Part shown: positions 34,237 to 47,600 of the stretch, one piece after another
Position numbering within the stretch: position 1 is the stretch's first letter
Layout of the letters: each line of letters begins with the position of its first letter
Assembly (NCBI GenBank): GCA_029378245.1
Contig: JARKIF010000017.1
Location: 558,001 to 622,000 of the forward strand
Source of the DNA: Roridomyces roridus
Taxonomy: Eukaryota > Basidiomycota > Agaricomycetes > Agaricales > Mycenaceae
DNA length: 64,000 nucleotides
Direction: 5' to 3'
Position numbers and translations under genes: made by a program
The notes under the pieces: generated by a model
Told to the model about the DNA's origin: nothing
The model's input: the letters and a program-made list of their open reading frames with translations, nothing else
Database searches by the model: none

Positions 34237-35403
34237 ATGGCTCTCTCGACGCAATCCCTATTCACCGTCCAAGAGCTTACCGACTACTGCATTGACTTTT
34301 TGCATTCGTCGCACGGCGATTTGATGGCCTGCGCTCTCGTGCACCGCTCTTGGACCGAAACATCACAGACACATCTCTTTCACCACCTCTCCATCATCGA
34401 CCCCTTCACGCGCAGTGCCAGCAGCCATCTTGAAGCTGCAGATTCACGCTGGAAACACCTATGTGATGTCTTGGCCACTTCTGCCAGACTTCGTGGCTTT
34501 GTCAGGGGCCTCGAAATTGACATGCAAGGAGTGTCTGTCGAAAATTTCAACCTCATCTTCTCGCTTTCCTTTCCTCGCATCCGGGAGGTCAAAATCCTGG
34601 GTACCTGGACCAGTAGCGCCATTTTAGAAGCCCAGACTCTCTTGCGTCTTCCAACAGTCACCAGGGTCACTCTTGGTGGCATATTCGAGAACCTTGTGAC
34701 CCTTGCGCAAGTTCTGGAGAGTTGTTCCTCACATCTGCACGAACTCTCCTTATTCTTGGTCCAAATCACCGAGGTGGCCCTCGCAGATCACCCTCCCATC
34801 ACAAAACAGGTTGCTATGAAGCACCTGCTCCTGTACAACTCCAGCGATGCTTTCCGGTGGCTCAGCTCTACCCAGTGTCCCCTGGTCTTCACGGAGCTCA
34901 AAAGCCTGACATTGGACACCGTCAGTGCCCAAACCCTTTCTCAGCCCCCGCTCTCCACGTTGATTTCCAAGATTGAATATCTTGACCTACAAAAGGATCC
35001 CGCCGTGCGTTATATCATGCCATGCCCTCCTTACCCAACAATCTCATTCAATATCACACAGTCTGATACACCCATTTCCCTGGCGGAATTCACCGGTCTG
35101 AAACATCTTGAGGTGGCCGTTGCTCTCAATGCGATCGATGAAGTTCCCTGGGCTTTGGGGCTTCTCAAGACTCTACCACGCTCCAATCGGCTCGAGAAAA
35201 TAGGCTTCGCAGTGTTAGAGTCCAGTTTTTTCGATAACGACTCTTGGGCATCCTACGACAAGCAGATACTGTCTAGTCGTACTCCACACCTGAAGATGGT
35301 GCAAGTCCGGTTTGAACGAGAAACGACTCCTGTTCTGCCCGATCCTTCGGGCACATTCCCCCTTCTGAACGCGCTGGGGCTTGTTCGGGTGTGTTATTTC
35401 TAG
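34237..35403 (+). CDS. F-box/LRR-like protein, single exon
   Basis: Start chosen at ATG 34237 (MALSTQSLFTVQELTDYCID); the frame is open further upstream but lacks family signal there. 388 residues. Residues 8-45 (VQELTDYCIDFLHSSHGDLM then ACALVHRSW) are an F-box-like helix set typical of mushroom F-box proteins. The rest has irregular leucine-rich repeats (SSHLHELSLFLVQI, LKSLTLDTV, IEYLDLQ, TGLKHLEVAVAL). Predicted role is substrate choice for an SCF ubiquitin ligase; partner unknown. No introns, unlike its neighbours. Agaricomycetes carry hundreds of such genes, so specific function cannot be assigned. Confidence 0.72.
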   Translation: MALSTQSLFTVQELTDYCIDFLHSSHGDLMACALVHRSWTETSQTHLFHHLSIIDPFTRSASSHLEAADSRWKHLCDVLATSARLRGFVRGLEIDMQGVSVENFNLIFSLSFPRIREVKILGTWTSSAILEAQTLLRLPTVTRVTLGGIFENLVTLAQVLESCSSHLHELSLFLVQITEVALADHPPITKQVAMKHLLLYNSSDAFRWLSSTQCPLVFTELKSLTLDTVSAQTLSQPPLSTLISKIEYLDLQKDPAVRYIMPCPPYPTISFNITQSDTPISLAEFTGLKHLEVAVALNAIDEVPWALGLLKTLPRSNRLEKIGFAVLESSFFDNDSWASYDKQILSSRTPHLKMVQVRFERETTPVLPDPSGTFPLLNALGLVRVCYF

Positions 35404-37352
35404 GTGAGTGAGGGATCTCCGAAACAAATGTGCTGTGGTCTTATTTCCAAAAGGTTATCGATGTTGTTTGGCACAATTAACAAGTCTTTCCACCAATCGT
35501 CAATCAAAGGTTCCATTACGTTCCTCATGGGTGTTCGACGACAGTGCGAGTGAGACGAGGTGAGAGATGATTGTGATACGAAAATGCCATTTCAATCGGG
35601 TCCATCTCCCGAGCAAAATTCCACACTGACGCTGAGGTTCAACGTTTAACTTTGGAATCGAACCAGAAGTCGCAGCCGCGATGAACGGGTGCACCGCTCA
35701 ACTAAGAAGTGAGTCTCTCTTGAAACCAGTGGTGACTTCTGCTCCCTTCGAGGGTTCGCAGAGCATTTCCGTAATTTGTACAAACAACAGGGACCGCTGA
35801 GATCCGGGGCGCCTGCCACAAATTGTTTTCAACACCTCAAGTTGAGACCATCAACAGATTCCCTGCGATACTTCTCTGTTCAACGATCCTCAGAGTCCGC
35901 GGTAAGCTCCACCCTCGGCTGACAACAAGCTGGCAATCGATTTTGTTATTCGAGAGTGCCCATCCACCTGAGCAAAAATTGGCTGGCCATGTTCTCGGTG
36001 ATGTTCTGGGCAACATCCAAGCACTCCCAATCGAAAAAAGACGTTGGTCGAGACTCAATCCGTGCTCTTGGTGCAGTGGCAGATTCGATGCGGCCCGATC
36101 CATGAACATTTTGAACGTCTTCCATAAATCCGCCAAGAAGGAAGGGGAAAAACATAGCACTGGTTGAATGGGATCACCCGACGCCGATTCGAACGTCATC
36201 GAGAAGAATTCCACCCTTGAGTGTGAATAGAGTCTTCATTTGGGTCTCGTTTTGCCCAAGGACTGCACAAGTAGTCAGGCGTCGCTAGAATGATACCGCG
36301 AGTTTTTCCGAACCTGATCGCTTTCGTCAATAAACTGAACCGTGAGAATTGACGTCTCCGCTCATTCGGAACCCGAATGCTCGGCTCCTGGGTCGCGACT
36401 CAAGTGCTTCCCGGGAAGCTCCTCTTTCGGCCCGCAATGAGACTGAGACCGTTGTGTCCCATCTGGCGTTGACTCTGAGTGATGACCGGCACGTGTCTTT
36501 GGTTCGCTCCAAGATGAAACATGGATCATTTGCACATGGTGAGTTTTTTTTTTTCTTGCGGCAGGGTTTCACGTGATTTAAATAACGTTGACTTCAGGAA
36601 ATTCCTATGTGACAACAGGCATCCAGCTGGAAAAAAAAAGTCGTATACAACGTTCACGCAAGGACTCGGAATCGAACAGAGATCTAGACCTTGCTTGAGG
36701 AATTGTCAGCGCCACAGGACTAATATTGGCAGACACCCAGTCGTATAATGCCATCTCTTTGAAGACCCTCGGGTGATGGACTGCTGCAGCCGCCTACTTC
36801 GTCGTGATTCTTTGGACACCAACCTCGACGAGAGAAAAAGTGTATGGATGGCTTTGGGAATCCTTAGGAGGCCGAAAGGATAACCATGATGCATACTCGA
36901 ACATATTCTGAGATTGAGATTGAAATGGTTGAACGGTCAACACGGAAGCGCCTGGCGCTGAATCAAAGCATGAATAGATACTTTGGTCGATGATTCGATC
37001 TGACATCTTCCATGCATTCTCATTTTGCCGAAATCCATTCAGATGTAGGCCCGCGGTAGAGATTTCATCGACACGCGATAGCACAGGGTGTGTTTCATGG
37101 GATCAAGTGGTTCTCGCAGAGGGTCTCCGTTCGATTCGGGGTCGCATGATCAAATAATCAAGTCTCTCTTTTTTGTTTGATTATTCTTCACCCATTTCAG
37201 CGAGCGCAACTCGTCAGAGTGTGTCTAGATGTGCTCTGAAAAGAACCTTCGAATATGTCCGGCTCTGCCAACTGAACCGTGGGAGCCGACACATCTCCGC
37301 CGATCCGGCACCGGCTGACATATCGCCGGTACCTCTCTTGTCATCCACCACC
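35404..37352. other. Intergenic with tRNA-like fragments
   Basis: A minus-strand tRNA-like piece at about 35640-35712 has both a B box (GGTTCGATTCC) and an A-box-like TTAGTTGAGCGG, probably a SINE or tRNA pseudogene. Another T-arm-like piece is at about 36668. No protein gene is supported; the facing ORFs at 35.8-36.2 kb look like chance. Confidence 0.45.
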
Positions 37353-38661
37353 ATGGCCGAGTCTGCTCTATTCTCGCCCATCCGTCTGGGCAACCTCAAA
37401 CTCGCCCACCGCGTCGTGATGGCCCCACTGACCCGCTTCCGCGCCACGAAGGAGCACGTTCCCCTCCCACACGTCCAGGACTACTACGCCCAGCGCGCAA
37501 GCATTCCTGGCACCCTTATCATCTCCGAAGCGACCTTCATTGCGCAAAAAGCGGGAGGCTATCACAACGCGCCGGGTATTTGGTCTGCGGAGCAGATCGC
37601 TGCATGGAAAGAGGTGCGTGGGCGACACAACTGCTACTCAAAAAACGATCTAACGGTGCGGGACTGCAGGTCACGCAAGCAGTACACGCTCGCGGCTCTT
37701 TCATCTACATGCAACTCTGGGCTCTGGGCCGCGCACCACGCCCCAAGGATCTCTACGCCGAGAATGCCAATTTCTCCTACGTCTCCGCCTCGGATATTCC
37801 CCTTCGCGAGCGCCCCGCCAGCGACCCTGCACCTCGTGCCCTCACGCTCGAGGAAATCCAAGAGTACATCCAACTGTACGCTACCGCTGCCGCCAACGCT
37901 GTGCACCAAGCGGGGTTCGATGGCGTTGAGATCCACTCTGCCAATGGGTACTTGCCGGACCAGTTCTTGCAGAGCGTGAGTAACGTTCGGACTGATGCCT
38001 ACGGCGGCTCTGTCAAAAATCGGTGCAGATTTTCGTTGGATGTCGTCGATGCGGTTGTCAAGGCTGTCGGCTCCAGGAAGGTGGGTATCCGCCTGAGCCC
38101 ATGGGGGACTTATCAGGGTACGTCGTCCCTGCTTCCGGTGTACGCATTATTGACGGTCAACAGACATGTTAATGCCCGATCCCAAACCCACATTCACGTA
38201 CCTTGCAACTCAACTCGCACAACGGCACCCCACGCTGGCATACATCCACGTCGTTGAGCCGCGTGTCAGCGGTATCGAGACGCGCGAGGTCGTCCCCGAG
38301 GGATGGGACAATGACTTTCTTAGGGAGATCTGGAAGTCGGGCCAGCAGGACGTCGAGGAGAGGCGGTACATCTCGGCTGGGGGTTACACGCGTGCACAAG
38401 CTATTGGGGATGCCGACAACGGGGATTTGGTTGCGTTCGGCAGGCGGTTTATATCGAATGTGCGTTCCCTCCCTCTCATATTTGCCCTTTAACCGTGAAT
38501 GACTCTTTCGCTGGTAGCCGGACCTCCCCGACCGACTGAAGAACGACTTGCCCCTTGCGCCCTATGACCGAAAGAAGTTCTATAGGCCGGGTAGTTTAGA
38601 GCCGGAGGGGTTTACTGATTATCCCATGTTCGCGGATGAGAAGAGTCAAGGGAAGCTTTAG
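37353..38661 (+). CDS. Old yellow enzyme family oxidoreductase (OYE 2)
   Basis: Exons 37353-37613, 37670-38117, 38164-38459, 38518-38661; 382 residues. FMN-dependent ene-reductase. It has ALFSPIRLGNLKLAHRVVMA with the canonical APLTRFRA, the His/Asn pair in FDGVEIHSANGYLPDQFL, and RTDAYGGSVKNR. Two unusual changes are visible: LPDQFL instead of LLDQFL, and VKNR instead of VENR. Exon 1 is 261 nt and the introns fall at the same three places as in OYE 1 at 4.0 kb, showing common descent. ATG 37353 is chosen because the preceding 60 open codons lack family similarity. The first enzyme is closer to the consensus at the last two sites. Substrate unknown. Confidence 0.92.
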
Positions 38662-40111
38662 ATTGGGGTAGGGATATTTAGATATGGGGAGTGGATCTAG
38701 ATGCTAGTTTGCTACTCAAGTTGAAGCAACTTGGATGAGCTAACGAAACAGAGCCAAAAAGTGCGCGCTGAGCCCTGCCTGGACGCGGACTGTGTCGTAG
38801 ATGGAACATGCACAGAAAAAACGGGAACTGTTCCAAGCCGCCTACGTCTCTTGCCAGAATCGAACTGAGCATTCTGGACAAATAACAATGGAGTCTCAGT
38901 TTCACAGCTTTACAGATAACGAAGCTCCGACCCCCCGGTCCTCCTGTTCCATTTGCTGCATACAAAAATCCTTACGGGATTTTGTGCAAACTAGGGGTCT
39001 TCAAAGTTAGATTTTTCACTGGATTATCTATTTCATTCACATTTTTCACAAACTTGGGCAACGAAGTCTGTGCCTGGCTATCATGATGTGCATCGTCTGA
39101 CTCGTAAACTTGTCCAATAAACACTGTCTGGTTCACAATTCTTCCAGCTGAAATCGAAAGTTGAAATGAACATAATTTTGGCTACAAAAAGTTACATACA
39201 GCTGCATGCTAGTATCGTGACTCGTCAGCTGTATCATAGTCTGTCTACGAGAGAAAGAGTTTATATTTCTATGCATCGTGGCAGGGTCGAACCGGCGGAA
39301 CTGGTCTCGGTTGCTTACCGAATATTCACGCTCCTGTGGGCCGGCTGCGAAAGCTCTGGTCTAACGTAGTCCGTCCGACGAGATTTCAAAGTGCGCCAAG
39401 TCGGCTGGAGGAAAAAAAATCGGCCTGTCGAACGTAGCCAGTGTCTGGTTCCAGAATCGAACTGAATGCAATGCAGTGACTTGCTGGGACTGCAGTTGGC
39501 CAGCAGCTTCATATGAGGTCTTTCCTACCGTGCTGAACTAAGCCTTATGAACGGGGTATGTTGTTTCTCTCAAGCAACTCTCAAGTCCACTCGACGGCTG
39601 CATCACTGCTGTCGAACGTTGAGGGGCGAGACTAAATGACATGCATACAAGCAGAAGGCTTCTGAGTTTGTCGATCCAGAGGGAAATGTACTGGACGCTC
39701 CCTCAGCGATCACTCGGAGGCCGACCATCCCTAAGTTCTATTTGTTGAATCCCAGCCGAATCCCAAAAAACGGGGCGCTGTCAAAATTATGGGTGGTCCT
39801 ACAGTCGAACTGGGTGCGCTCGTATCCGGAAAATCCTCCGAGTCCTCCGAGTCCTAGTTCTCCCATTAGCCAACATATTATACTCATCTCGCAATGTATT
39901 CACTCTCGAAACAAATGAGTCGCCCGACATCACCGGCCGAGTCATGATGATGTCTGCGGTAGAGTCACTGCGCTGGCAGTGTGCTCCGAAGCAAACTACA
40001 CGTAGGGCTATGTTTTTTATGACGTGTTCGGGCGGGATGGGAGCTCAAAAGAAGGCTGGCAGTTGGCCTGAGCGGCAATAACTGTTCGAAACATCCCTTC
40101 CCGCCATTGGC
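38662..40111. other. Intergenic with scattered T-arm-like fragments
   Basis: Minus-strand ccagaatcgaactga motifs at about 38857 and 39451, and related ones near 39285 and 39803, mark short tRNA-derived repeats. No protein gene seen. Confidence 0.45.
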
Positions 40112-40916
<805 letters not shown>

Positions 40917-41429
40917 ATTCCCTGATGCTACCATCATTGTACTGGAAATTAGAATTGAATTTGAACCAGATCTAATTCGAATGGCTCGGAATACATATAC
41001 ATCGGGCCGAGATCTCAGATTGCTCTGCATCAGCAACTTGAAGAAGAGCGGAGGGCTCCGGCCGGGTTGCGAAAAAAGACACAGAAAACTCGGAATGTGC
41101 TTTATCCGACTCTGAATTGAACGAAGACTACCTACAAATGCATTCGGGTAGCTAGCCTCGGTTCACAGACCCGACTAGTTGCATTATTTAGTAATTACTA
41201 AGTACTTGCCTGTTGCCATGAGATCGGGTCCCGAGCAAGCTATCATAATGCAAAAGGGCACTTGGCAAGCACCTGGCCAAAATTTAACCTATCAAGTCCG
41301 TGAGCACACATCAAGGGGAAGTGCCGATGACGGATCACCGAAAACTGATGCGAATCATGCGACTGCGACCTGATAATCATCGCATCACAGCGCCATGCCG
41401 TGTGCTTGTCTCTGACTCCCACCATCGGG
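40917..41429. other. Intergenic
   Basis: 3' region of the ARF gene and upstream of the F-box-like gene. Nothing else recognised. Confidence 0.45.
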
Positions 41430-42753
41430 ATGCCACTTCCACAAGAGCTGGTCGACCTGATCGTCGACAACCTTCACGAAGACACAACCAGCCTACTATC
41501 TTGCTCACTCGCTGCACGGCCTTTCGTCCGACCGTCCCAACGACATCTCTTCCGGTACATCGAGATTACACCTCCGACGCCCGACGGAGAAGGCCCCAGC
41601 CCTTGCGAGATGCTCCATCGAGCTCTCATCACTTCTCCTCACCTTCATTCTCTGGTTGACGGGCTGCGCATCGTCACGATGGAGTATCAGACGTACAGTC
41701 TCGCAGTGGCGGATGGCGAGGCTGGTACCGTTTCCTGGGCCATGTCGGAACAGAGCCAGCAGATGCTTCAGCAGATTCTCTCTGTTATCAACCTTCAACG
41801 CATACAGATTATCGAGCAGTTCTCCCACCACAGCCACCAGGGACAGATCAGCTTCAACTGGACGACGTTGGACGAGTCCCTCAAATCCGCTCTCACGGCG
41901 ACGTTTTCCTCCACGACGCTCCAGTTTGTACATCTGCGTGGCCTGTTCATTGAGACGCCCAAGCAGATGTTGTTGCCTTTCAGCGACGCCACCTCCTTGA
42001 TCTCGTTCTCGGTCGCTCGCGTGTTTTTCACCCGACCGACGAACGAGCGTCCCGGCTGGCCGAACATTCGATCGGAGCGGTCGTGGAAACCCAAACTCAC
42101 GTCTCTCCTCGTATCGGATATGTTCGGCGATCCGTTGTGCTACCTCTTCTCAAATCCGCTCATGGATTTGTCCGACCTTACCTTCCTGTCGGTGGCCTCG
42201 GACGATGAACAGTGGCGAACCAGAATTCTGGAGCGCGTCGTCCAGATTCGCAGTCCCATCGAGCATCTGCGGGTGTATCATCCAGACTGTGAGTCCCTTT
42301 CTTTGTGACGACCTACCAATATACGCTATTTGACTCACAGCACTCGATCCGCGCTCCATTCTGACACCGACTCTGCGCACCCTACACCTCTTCTCGATAA
42401 ACATGCACCACACGATTCTGTCCACCTTCCAAGCCTGTGCGCAGCGCAGCGACAAGTTGCATCTCGAAACGATCATCTTCGAGGGAGCAGTGATGCCGTA
42501 CCCGGAGAGCCCGCTGCTGGACGATGCGATCAAATCCGCCTTGGAGCATCTACCTTGTTTGAATGTCGTGCATCTCCAAGCGTTTCGAGTCGGACACCTC
42601 GGTGCACCCCATGCCCCCGATTGGGGCGATTGGGTGGAGATGTGGACGACCTCGTTGCATCGGCTGGAGGAGCGGGGGTTGTTGAGGTTTGCAGAATTGA
42701 AAGGTCGGTGGATTGATTCTTGGTGTGATGTTTTGGCTGACTTGCTTTTGTAG
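41430..42753 (+). CDS. F-box-like protein
   Basis: Two exons (41430-42288, 42341-42753), 52-nt intron with GTGAGT donor; about 423 residues. The start MPLPQELVDLIVDNLHEDTT then LLSCSLAARPFVRPSQRHLF is a good F-box helix set of the mushroom type. The rest is loosely leucine-rich (LRTLHLFSINMHH, LEHLPCLNVVHLQAFRVGHL). Likely an SCF substrate adaptor of unknown target. Different from the 'FPPELER' family at 28.7 kb. The frame is intact on both sides of the splice. Confidence 0.72.
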
Positions 42754-43795
42754 GGGCGCATATGTTATCCTGGGAATAACGGTGAAAAAGTTTGTATGCT
42801 TTCATATCTTCCATGTATGTACTATTTACTTGATGCTCGAGGTCCATATGCTGTGTCTGTCCACATGTATTTTCCAAAGCTCCGATGTGTTGCACATCAT
42901 CATCAAGCACCTGGAACGGAAAGTCGGCGTAAGCACGTGGCTGGCTCGCCGCTCATAAGCAAGTCGCTCACTGCACTTGACGACGCTTGATCCTATGTGA
43001 ATCCTAGGCAGCAAGCGGGATAAAAGGAGCTTGAATATCGGATGGACACTGAAGCGGACAACTGAATAGAAACACACTCCCTGTGTGCTCTCTTCGCATC
43101 AAACCAGCCCCGAAGTTGAATACCAAAAAGACCGTTACAATCGACCAAACCAACCCTGGAGTCTAACCAGATCGTCTGCGCAAACACACGACCGATTTAT
43201 TGAGACAAAGGCATTCCGAATGCTGGTTGGGTGTGTATCCCTTCGCAGCCGGGGTGGGAAACGTATGCTGCCGCCGAGAAATATTTTTCGATGACAAAGA
43301 AAGAAAACCAGTCGGGAGCAGACCCAGTATCAGGACCAGATACGACCTGAGCCCACTGACGATGGAGGAGAACGAACGTGCTCGTAGTTTGACCTTTGGA
43401 GCAGCATCAAGATCTCGGATTCCAGAGCGAGCAAGTGATCAAAAAGTATCATCTGGCACCCAAAGAAAGGCCTATTAACCGAAATCCATAGCGGCGCAAG
43501 CGCCGTTCCCCCACTCTGAGAACTCCTCCGGACAGGCATGTGGGTGGGCATCACAATCATGTTGTATCAGAGTCAAATTGGTGATTGAACATCGAACCCT
43601 GATCAAGGACCATTGATCGGACTTTGAATTTTCAAAATCTGTTGCTACAGAAGTCATTGTGATAAAGCTTTTACCCTGAGAAGCTCACTGCAACGATCCA
43701 CAAACGAAGTTCGGAACAGAAAGAGGCAGGGCTCATGGACATCACCGGAGATGATGCAGATCACTGTGAGATTTAACATTACAATTGAACGCTGA

Positions 43796-44534
43796 CACCG
43801 GGGGCAATGTCCGAGGCATGTCAAAATGACATGCCTCGTATGCATGTGTCGACGCATGTGCCGACGCATGTACCAACGGACAAGGAGAACCATTCTGAGA
43901 GGTGTGACGGGTGTGCCGGGGGCGGCGTGGCGCGGCATCGCGGCAGGTCCAACTTAGCATGTATGTGACCTCAGTTAGTACAATTTAGCAAGTTCATCGA
44001 TGAGGGGTGCAATCTTCCGTCCACGGGTGATGGTAGTCAGTCTTGCGGATCAGACGAGTACGACCCGATTGTGACGGCCGTTTTCTGAGGAGCCGGAAGT
44101 TAAGGCAAGCACTGTTCGGCATTTGAGTCTTTGGATTTGGATCAGCATTGCCATTGAATCGGCCAACAGCCGGCAGCCTCGGGAAACCCTGATCTTGATC
44201 ATGTGTGTCGTGAGCATGGCATTTGGTTGTGTGGAATGGTTTCAAGATGAAACTGAACAGGCCCTACGCTCCTTCAGATTTCAAGCTATTCAATGTTCAA
44301 CATGCTGTTCTCCCCAAGGTCTCCCAACGAAATCAATTCAACCCGATATAATTTGGGAAATTGCTCACCACCCCTGACACCTTTCTTCGAAGGGAATAAC
44401 CACCGGATCAGTATCGGCAATCACTGGATATGATCGTGACACCCCTTGTACTTTAGCAACATGTGTGGAGACATGCGTTGAGACATGCATACGAGGCTTG
44501 TCAAAATGACATGCGTCGGACTTTGCCCCCGGTG
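43796..44534. mobile_element. CACTA-like (EnSpm-type) non-autonomous element
   Basis: 739 bp with about 90-bp terminal inverted repeats beginning CACCGGGGGCAA at left and ending with its complement at right. A 3-bp direct repeat TGA flanks it (43793-43795, 44535-44537). CAC ends and 3-bp target duplications are typical of the CACTA superfamily. The inverted repeats contain subterminal ACGCATGT motifs and a small internal palindrome (ATGTCAAAATGACAT). No transposase frame inside. Confidence 0.7.
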
Positions 44535-46596
44535 TGAGTAAATGGCACAAATAAGTGTCAATTGATGGGATGTGTTTTGCGGGAGCTTTGACCATTCAGC
44601 CCCACAGAACCCTCCTCTTGACAGAGTAGGGGACTTCGAATCGAACGAGGACGATTTGAAAGGGTGCAGATGAGCGTTGGGAACGTACAGCGGATAGATG
44701 CTCAGCATTCGCCTGGTGGTTCACGAACAGAGAAAACTGGGTTTTTGTTGTCAAATCCTAGTAAGTATTTCGGGACGCCGCCAGGATGTATTCCTCTGGC
44801 CCCATAGGAAACTGCATCCCTTCGCAGCGCCGACACAGAATCTATAGCTGAGACTGGGAGAGTAAAGACGTCGACCGTAAGAGAAAGGTAGTGTTGGCGA
44901 GACAAGACGAGAGATGATGGCCTCCAAGTCGACATAACTTGGTCGAGTTTTCAAGGAAATCCATTTGGGGCGAAATCAGAGTCCGGTGGTCGATGGTTGA
45001 AAGAAGAAGGCGACTGACTGGCTTGGATTTTCAGCAATGACGCCTGTGCGGAAAAATGATTATTCCGGTCTCTCTACACAGTAGCATCCGGCCCAGAATT
45101 GAACTGAGGACTCACGTTCGCGAGCGAAAGAGCGCTGTGTGATCTCGGATTTATCTTGCGAGTCGTACAAGGCTTGATGAACAGCAATGCAGTTAGCCAT
45201 CGAAACGGAGGAAAGAAGCACCAAGAGTAGAAAAAAACTGACATACACCACCTCACAAGCCGACCTCGAATCGAACGAGGAGGATTGGGAGACCTAACAA
45301 ATCCTCACCATCCGCATCACGGCCCGGGGTAGGTATACTGAATGTGCTGGACGTCGCAAAGCGGCTAGATACTATCGACTTTAGCCTAGCAGCTTCCGGT
45401 GGGGAAGCAGGCAGTCTTAGCAGGGTGGCCATCGGCCGAAACCATAGGGAGGGAGGGGCGATTGATTTGGTTCCCGACGGCGAGGCCTTTATTTGTGAGG
45501 GAGGTCAGTACGCACTGCGCAATGAAACAAAAAGAAAAAGAATTGCCCAGCCCAATACCTAGGGTCAGGCCCAGAATCGAACTGAGTGGACTGACGGTGG
45601 AGTTGCGAACAAGCGAGGTCCTTCAAGGCTGTCTAAACAGCGCCTCTTATTCACAGGCCAACTAGGGGAGATTATTATTACACATTTCTGCAACGTTGGA
45701 AGGAAGTCCTTCGTGTGGGATATTAGGTATGACGCATATTGTAACTGCCAATTAGAATGCGCACGTACATCTGAGGAGGAAGTGGACGCACTCGTCGCTG
45801 GAATTCGCTTAGATAAGCCCAGTTGAATGCCAAAAAGAAGGATGCTTCGAGCACCTAAACCCAGCCTTGGAGTCGAACCAGATCGTCTGCGTAGACCCGC
45901 GGCGGACTCTCCGAATCATTGATAGCAGGAGCATTCCCGAATGCTAACTGGGGGTGGGTTGTAATGTGCAAAACGCATGTTGTGGCCGTGGTTATGAGAT
46001 TCCGAAGAAGGGTTTCACATGGTGACGGGTGACAAAGAAGGAAGAATAGCTGTCCTATGTCAGAATCTCCCTACATCGCGGCGTATGGATATGTCGGGTT
46101 TAAGATTGCGAAAGCCAGAATCAGCGATATCGATGAAGGAGTCGATTGGACGGTTCAAAAAAACATCCTGTACTCCACACCAATTATCCGGCCCAGATTC
46201 GAACTGAGCAGTGAGTGCACCCGGATAGAGTTGTGAAAGGACGCTGTGTGATCCATGAGGTGGTCAAGACTTTCTGAACAGTAACTCTGGTCGACGGTCC
46301 AAGGGAATTGAAGTAAAACTGACAATCAATGGGACAGTATGTAGGACACCACACAGGATCGTAAAAACGGAGATGGATTTGACCTACCCGACGTCGAGTC
46401 GCACGAAGACCGTTTAGGGACGCGGCATATGCGGGCCATGCGCTGTCGCGTGAACGTCGTGAAAGCCCAGGACAGAAAAAAATGTTTCAAAAAGTATTTC
46501 GGCCGCAGCTTGCTGTTTGGGTTGGATATCGCTGTGTGTAAGTACGCATCAAAGAAAGAAACAAAAAGTGAGCTGGTTCCGTTTCACCGGTGTAGT

Positions 46597-47600
46597 GTCA
46601 GGCCCAGAATCGAACTGAGTGCAAGCTGACGGTAAAGTTGTAAAGGTCCTGCGAGGCCTTCTGAACGGCACCTCTGGTTCAAGGTCTTGTGTGGGATCTT
46701 GGGTATGGCGCGACGCCTGGGTCAGCTTTCAGCGACTGGTTGGCCATTTCAGTGATGAGATACTCAGGAAGTTGCAAGTACGCATTGCGCAAAGAAAGAA
46801 AAATGTCCAACAACTCAGTGTCAGGCTCAGAATCGAACTGAGTGCAAGCTGACGGTAAAGGTGTAAAGGCCTTCTGAACAGCACCTCTAGTTCAAGGTCT
46901 CCTGTGGGATCTTGGGTATGGCGGAACGCCTCGGTCAGATTTCAGTGACTGCTTTGCCATTTCAGTGGCGATTCAGAGATTGGAAGTGTTGTAAGCACGC
47001 ATTGCGCAAACAAAGAAAAACGGTCAATGTCCAAAGACTTAGTGTCAGGCCCAGAATCGAACTGATTGCACCAACGGTGGAGTTGAAGAATAAGCGAAAG
47101 CTTTCTGAACAGCAGCTCCTAGAGCGAGTTCAAGGTCTTGTGTGGGATCTTGGGTATGGCGCGACGCCTAGGTCAGCTTTCAGCGATTGGTTGGCCATTT
47201 CATTGACGAGATGGGGAGTATTGTAAGCACGCATTGCGGAAAGAAAGAAAAATGTCCAACAACTCAGTGTCAGGCTCAGAATCGAACTGAGTGCAAGCTG
47301 ACGGTAAAGGTGTAAAGGCCTTCTGAACAGCACCTCTAGTTCAAGGCCTCGTGTGGGAACTTGTGTATGACGCGACGCTTCGGTCAGCTTTCAGCGACTG
47401 ACTGGTTCGCCATTTCAGTGACGAGATGGGGAGTGTTGTAAGTACGCATTGCGCAAGGAAAGAAAAAAACTGTATCATACCGATCGATTTAGTGTCAGGC
47501 CCAGAATCGAACTGAGTGCACTGACGGTAAAGTTGTAAAGGTCCTACGAGGTTTTCTGAACAGCTTCTCTAGTTCAAGGTATCGGAGACTGGCAGCGTTG
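46597..47600 (-). repeat. 224-bp tandem array with tRNA T-arm motif
   Basis: Five units start at about 46597, 46820, 47043, 47269 and 47493, each opening with gtcaggcccagaatcgaac on the plus strand. On the minus strand this is CTCAGTTCGATTCTGGG, a 5-bp stem with a 7-nt loop like a tRNA T-arm and Pol III B box. Units share a later block (ttctgaacagcacctctag, then tgtgggatcttgggtatgg) and cattgcgcaaa. Diverged single copies lie at about 45563 and 46187. Confidence 0.75.

Noticed and set aside
35640..35712. Functional tRNA gene on the minus strand
   Set aside because: A- and B-box-like motifs are present but a full cloverleaf with acceptor stem is not, so it is treated as a pseudo-tRNA or SINE.
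46597..47600. True tRNA genes in the T-arm array
   Set aside because: Only the T-arm/B box is convincing; no acceptor stem pairing or anticodon arm could be drawn, so these are tRNA-derived repeats at most.
46597..47600. CRISPR array
   Set aside because: Repeats are about 224 bp, contiguous and in a eukaryotic genome; there are no spacers or cas genes.
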